Assembly (NCBI GenBank): GCA_964453665.1
Contig: CAYVQT010000024.1
Coordinates: 1 to 43,706, forward strand
DNA from: DAOUTY01 sp964453665
Lineage (GTDB): Bacteria > Chloroflexota > Dehalococcoidia > SZUA-161
Reading direction: 5' to 3'
DNA: 43,706 nt
Shown: positions 41,575 through 43,706 of the stretch, piece by piece
Layout of the letters: every line of letters begins with the position of its first letter
Position numbering within the stretch: the first letter of the stretch is position 1
Position numbers and translations under genes: made by a program
The notes under the pieces: model-generated
The model's database searches: none
The model's input: only the letters and a program-made list of their open reading frames with translations
What the model was told of the DNA's origin: nothing

Positions 41575-42159
41575 TTATACTAAAGCTCTTCCATCAGTAC
41601 CCTTGCTGATCCGAGGTATTGATTTATCAGTGCCGTCATGCTCGACGGCAAATATCGCCAGAATGCCATTTTCCCAATTTTGAGATCGCCATAAAGGAAA
41701 GTATGGTTTGAGTTCTTCAAAATTGCCTACACGATCGGTTAAGAATCGATATAGAGAACGTGTTGGCACTATTACAGCGCCGCCTGCTAGGGAATCCTCT
41801 TGGTGAGCCAGAAGGATACGGTTAATTGCTCTGTGAGTTGAAGAAATGTTACCAGTTTCCCACTCAAGCCCGAAATAGTTCTTAATGGATAGATGTTTGA
41901 TTGCATCGAGCCTGTAGGGATTTTTTCTTTCTTCTGTTTCCCATCCCCTGGATTTTAACATTACCATACACGCATCCTTGATTGGCTTAACTCCATTACC
42001 TTCGCCACGTCCTCTCCCTTTGCTTGGGTTGAGTATAAAGAGTTTATTCCCAGCGGGCCATACAACTTTATCTATCGACGCTTTAATGTCGGATAAAATC
42101 TTTATCCAATCGGCTGAATGCCTAAAGTCGCCTTTATCGATAAGGTATTCAATATTCAT
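41575..42159 (-). CDS. Type II restriction endonuclease, BamHI family
   Basis: 194 residues from ATG at 42157-42159; TTG at 42168, overlapping the upstream stop, would add three. The sequence lines up by eye with BamHI: KVVWPAGNKLFILN, NGVKPIKDACMVML, GLEWETGNISSTHRAINRIL, LTDRVGNFEELKPYF and SIPRISKGTDG. The catalytic acids correspond to D85, E99 and E101 (BamHI D94, E111, E113), and an acidic residue in WETEER (E75/E77) to BamHI E77. BamHI cuts GGATCC, so that or a related site is predicted. BamHI has 213 residues; this one lacks part of the C-terminal tail. It is transcribed with the controller gene, which ends just upstream, a usual way to delay endonuclease synthesis. Confidence 0.88.
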   Translation of the reverse strand: MNIEYLIDKGDFRHSADWIKILSDIKASIDKVVWPAGNKLFILNPSKGRGRGEGNGVKPIKDACMVMLKSRGWETEERKNPYRLDAIKHLSIKNYFGLEWETGNISSTHRAINRILLAHQEDSLAGGAVIVPTRSLYRFLTDRVGNFEELKPYFPLWRSQNWENGILAIFAVEHDGTDKSIPRISKGTDGRALV

Positions 42160-42164
42160 TATTC

Positions 42165-42428
42165 TCAAGATTCAATACCTTTCTCAGTTTGATTAGGCAT
42201 GTTATTAGGTTCCTGCAAAAGATCACCAGCTGGCACACCAAGGATATCAGCGATAGTAATTAACTCTATATCGGAAATTTTACGGAATCCGCCTTCTATC
42301 TTGGCTACTCCAGATCGATCAATATTAAAACCTTTAAGCTGAAGGGCACGAGCAAGCTCTGCTTGCGTCATTCGTGGTTGTTTGACACTTCGCAGTTTCC
42401 TAATTTCCCGACCAGCTGTGTTCTTCAT
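42165..42428 (-). CDS. Restriction-modification controller protein (C protein), XRE-type HTH
   Basis: 87 residues from ATG at 42426-42428; a longer TTG start at 42458 would cross the operator and is less likely. A helix-turn-helix is visible: EIRKLRSVKQPRMTQAELARAL, then FNIDRSGVAKIEGGFRKISDIELITIADILGVPAGDLL, typical of XRE/C proteins. C proteins activate the endonuclease operon and repress it at high dose, and often repress the methyltransferase. The endonuclease gene starts 6-9 bases after this stop. Two copies of GTTCCA-N4-TGGAAC lie upstream at 42441-42456 and within 42493-42512, the expected targets. Confidence 0.85.
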   Translation of the reverse strand: MKNTAGREIRKLRSVKQPRMTQAELARALQLKGFNIDRSGVAKIEGGFRKISDIELITIADILGVPAGDLLQEPNNMPNQTEKGIES

Positions 42429-42440
42429 AGGTATAATGTC

Positions 42441-42456
42441 GTTCCAATCTTGGAAC
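42441..42456. promoter_or_regulatory. C-box operator 1 (controller protein site)
   Basis: Perfect inverted repeat GTTCCA-ATCT-TGGAAC. It lies between the probable transcription start and the ATG of the controller gene, so binding here would repress the controller-endonuclease operon. Centre-to-centre distance to operator 2 is 54 bases. Confidence 0.7.
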
Positions 42457-42467
42457 AATTTAAATGG

Positions 42468-42519
42468 ATTATAAATAATAAAAAACTAAATTGTGTTCCA
42501 ATAATGGAACACATATGAT
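42468..42519. promoter_or_regulatory. Divergent promoters with C-box operator 2
   Basis: GTGTTCCA-ATAA-TGGAACAC (42493-42512) is a perfect inverted repeat containing the same GTTCCA-N4-TGGAAC core as operator 1. On the plus strand it falls between TTGTGT (42491-42496) and TATGAT (42514-42519), a 17-base spaced promoter for the methyltransferase, so binding would repress it. On the minus strand TATAAT (42468-42473) is 17 bases from the poor -35 ACACAA (42491-42496), so binding could activate the controller-endonuclease operon. Confidence 0.6.
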
Positions 42520-42569
42520 AATATAAGGGTGCATAATCGGGGCAGGTTGCACTGGACAAAGAAAAAGCA

Positions 42570-43517
42570 ATGAATAATCCTCATGCGAACGAACTACCAT
42601 TGAGCCTACTCAATTTCTCAACGGATTGTACTTTGTTGGATGAGGAATATTCAGCGAAGTCGATTATCACACTTCACCCAGGAGATAGAATCCATTTACT
42701 ACGGACTATACCAACCGGTGAAGCTAGACTCGTTGTTACATCGCCGCCTTACAATATTGGGAAGAAATATGAACGGCGTTTACATTTAAAGGATTATCTA
42801 AGTGAGCAGAGATTTACAATCGAAGAGTGTCATCGTGTACTTGCGGATGACGGAAGTATTTGTTGGCAAGTAGGCAATTACGTTACAAAAAATGGAGAGA
42901 TTTTTCCTATTGATGTTTGGCTTTACCCGATCTTCAAAGAACTTGGTTTTAAATTAAGAAACCGTATAATATGGCGTTTTGGCCATGGTATGCATTTATC
43001 AAAACGTTTTTCTCCTAGGTATGAGACCATTATGTGGTTCACGAAATCCGATAATTATGTCTTCAACCTGGACGCCGTTCGTATACCGCAGAAATATCCA
43101 GGGAAGAGGCATTATAGGGGGCCTAGAAAAGGGCGATATTCAGGCAATCCTCTTGGGAAAAACCCTGAAGATGTGTGGGAAATTCCCAATGTAAAAAGCG
43201 CACACCCCGAAAAAACAATTCATCCTTGTCAGTTTCCTATCGAATTGATCGAAAGATTAGTACTTTCCATGACAAGTGGCGGTGATCTAGTGGTAGATCC
43301 ATACGCAGGTGTTGGTAGTGCACTTTGTGCGGCTATTCTGCATGGGCGACGTGCTGCTGGAGCAGAAAACTATGCAGAATACGTTCATATAGCTAGAGAA
43401 AGATTAATTGCTGCTTATGAGGGCCGGCTTCGGTATCGTCCAATGGGCACTCCAATATACACACCTAAACCAGGTGATAGACTTACTCGAAGACTTCCAG
43501 AACTTGATCTCATGTAG
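42570..43517 (+). CDS. Type II DNA methyltransferase (N4-cytosine type likely), partner of the BamHI-like enzyme
   Basis: 315 residues. The catalytic motif TSPPYN (57-62) with motif I DPYAGVGSALCAA (about 243-255) after it gives the beta-class order (IV before I). Further conserved runs are RFSPRYETIMWFTKSDNYVF and DVWEIPNVKSAHPEKTIHPC. S/TPPY is usual for N4-cytosine methylases, and M.BamHI makes GGATm4CC. The family is typically 300-430 residues. It would protect host DNA from the divergent endonuclease. ATG at 42570 is preceded by AAAGAAAAAGC, a weak ribosome-binding site. No specificity beyond the BamHI pairing can be read from sequence. Confidence 0.88.
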   Translation: MNNPHANELPLSLLNFSTDCTLLDEEYSAKSIITLHPGDRIHLLRTIPTGEARLVVTSPPYNIGKKYERRLHLKDYLSEQRFTIEECHRVLADDGSICWQVGNYVTKNGEIFPIDVWLYPIFKELGFKLRNRIIWRFGHGMHLSKRFSPRYETIMWFTKSDNYVFNLDAVRIPQKYPGKRHYRGPRKGRYSGNPLGKNPEDVWEIPNVKSAHPEKTIHPCQFPIELIERLVLSMTSGGDLVVDPYAGVGSALCAAILHGRRAAGAENYAEYVHIARERLIAAYEGRLRYRPMGTPIYTPKPGDRLTRRLPELDLM

Positions 43518-43653
43518 TGCCCGGGGGATATATTGGCTAATCAACAGCATTCCAAATAGTGGATTGCAAAATGATACTAAAGAGAACTTGATTGCTCTAT
43601 CAATAGACTAATGTAAATGTCTTATCGAAAGTTTTACCTTTCATTTTATACGG

Positions 43654-43706
43654 TGAACCAAGCAGGATTAGAACCTACAACCTGGCGGTTAAATGCCGCC
43701 CGCTAT
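43654..43706 (-). tRNA. Partial tRNA or tRNA-like 3' half at the window edge
   Basis: On the minus strand the anticodon stem GGCGG/CCGCC (43696-43700 with 43684-43688) encloses the 7-base loop CATTTAA, then a short variable loop, then a T-stem GTAGG/CCTGC (43674-43678 with 43662-43666) around TTCTAAT, and an acceptor-like TTGGTTCA ending near 43654. The 5' half lies beyond the window. By position the anticodon would be TTT (Lys), but base 33 is A instead of the near-universal T, so it may be a degenerate copy or an attachment-site remnant beside the island. Confidence 0.5.

Overview
The window looks like a chromosomal piece of an anaerobic Chloroflexota bacterium, most likely Dehalococcoidia-like. 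This is inferred from gene content, not from a marker-gene search. The clues are a DUF2298 (Chlor_Arch_YYY-type) membrane protein, a DUF5679 mini zinc ribbon, an ArsM arsenite methyltransferase, strictly anaerobic CoA/ferredoxin enzymology and short palindromic dispersed repeats. Most of the window is moderately GC-rich. The last ~4.5 kb (about 39.2-43.6 kb) is clearly AT-richer and looks acquired.

Layout. 1-2.4 kb is a decayed zone: an apparent IS21-like element end cutting a flavodoxin-fold gene, a dehydrogenase remnant, a GNAT acetyltransferase and another remnant. 2.4-6.2 kb: a CPA2 cation/proton antiporter, convergent arsM, then hisH-hisF. 6.5-11.9 kb: a glycine-betaine-type ABC system with a lipoprotein binding protein, an unusual permease fused to two secreted repeat domains, a SAM methyltransferase, and an opposite-strand ProV-like ATPase with its own promoter and a structured 5' leader. 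11.9-14.2 kb: a P-type ATPase remnant, then rnc-ftsY behind a near-consensus promoter and ended by a strong terminator. 14.5-17 kb: two tandem class III CoA-transferases. 17.5-23.9 kb: three large polytopic glycosyltransferase-like proteins, the last a two-module GT-C fusion. 24.0-24.8 kb: a 46-residue DUF5679 protein and a lipoprotein carrying the same repeat domain as the permease. 25.2-34.5 kb: a long co-directional catabolic cluster. 34.5-38.7 kb: a lipase, glpK and glpD on the minus strand. 39.2-43.5 kb: a probable defence island with a GHKL ATPase plus a putative O-methyltransferase-like partner, then a BamHI-like restriction-modification system with a controller protein and two matching operators. 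The window ends in a partial tRNA-like sequence.

How the genes work together. The 25-34.5 kb cluster combines a class I CoA-transferase (frameshifted), two 2-hydroxyacyl-CoA dehydratase/benzoyl-CoA reductase family subunits, a class III CoA-transferase, a four-subunit 2-oxoacid:ferredoxin oxidoreductase and a D-2-hydroxyacid dehydrogenase. These parts could make a Stickland-like pathway in which one 2-oxoacid is oxidised to acyl-CoA while another is reduced through the 2-hydroxyacyl-CoA. The lipase-glpK-glpD set would release glycerol from acylglycerols and feed it to glycolysis. The betaine transporter and antiporter point to osmotic and ionic homeostasis. The best candidates for undescribed biology are the dehydratase/oxidoreductase cluster, the GHKL-methyltransferase pair, and the permease fused to a secreted repeat domain that also occurs in a separate lipoprotein.
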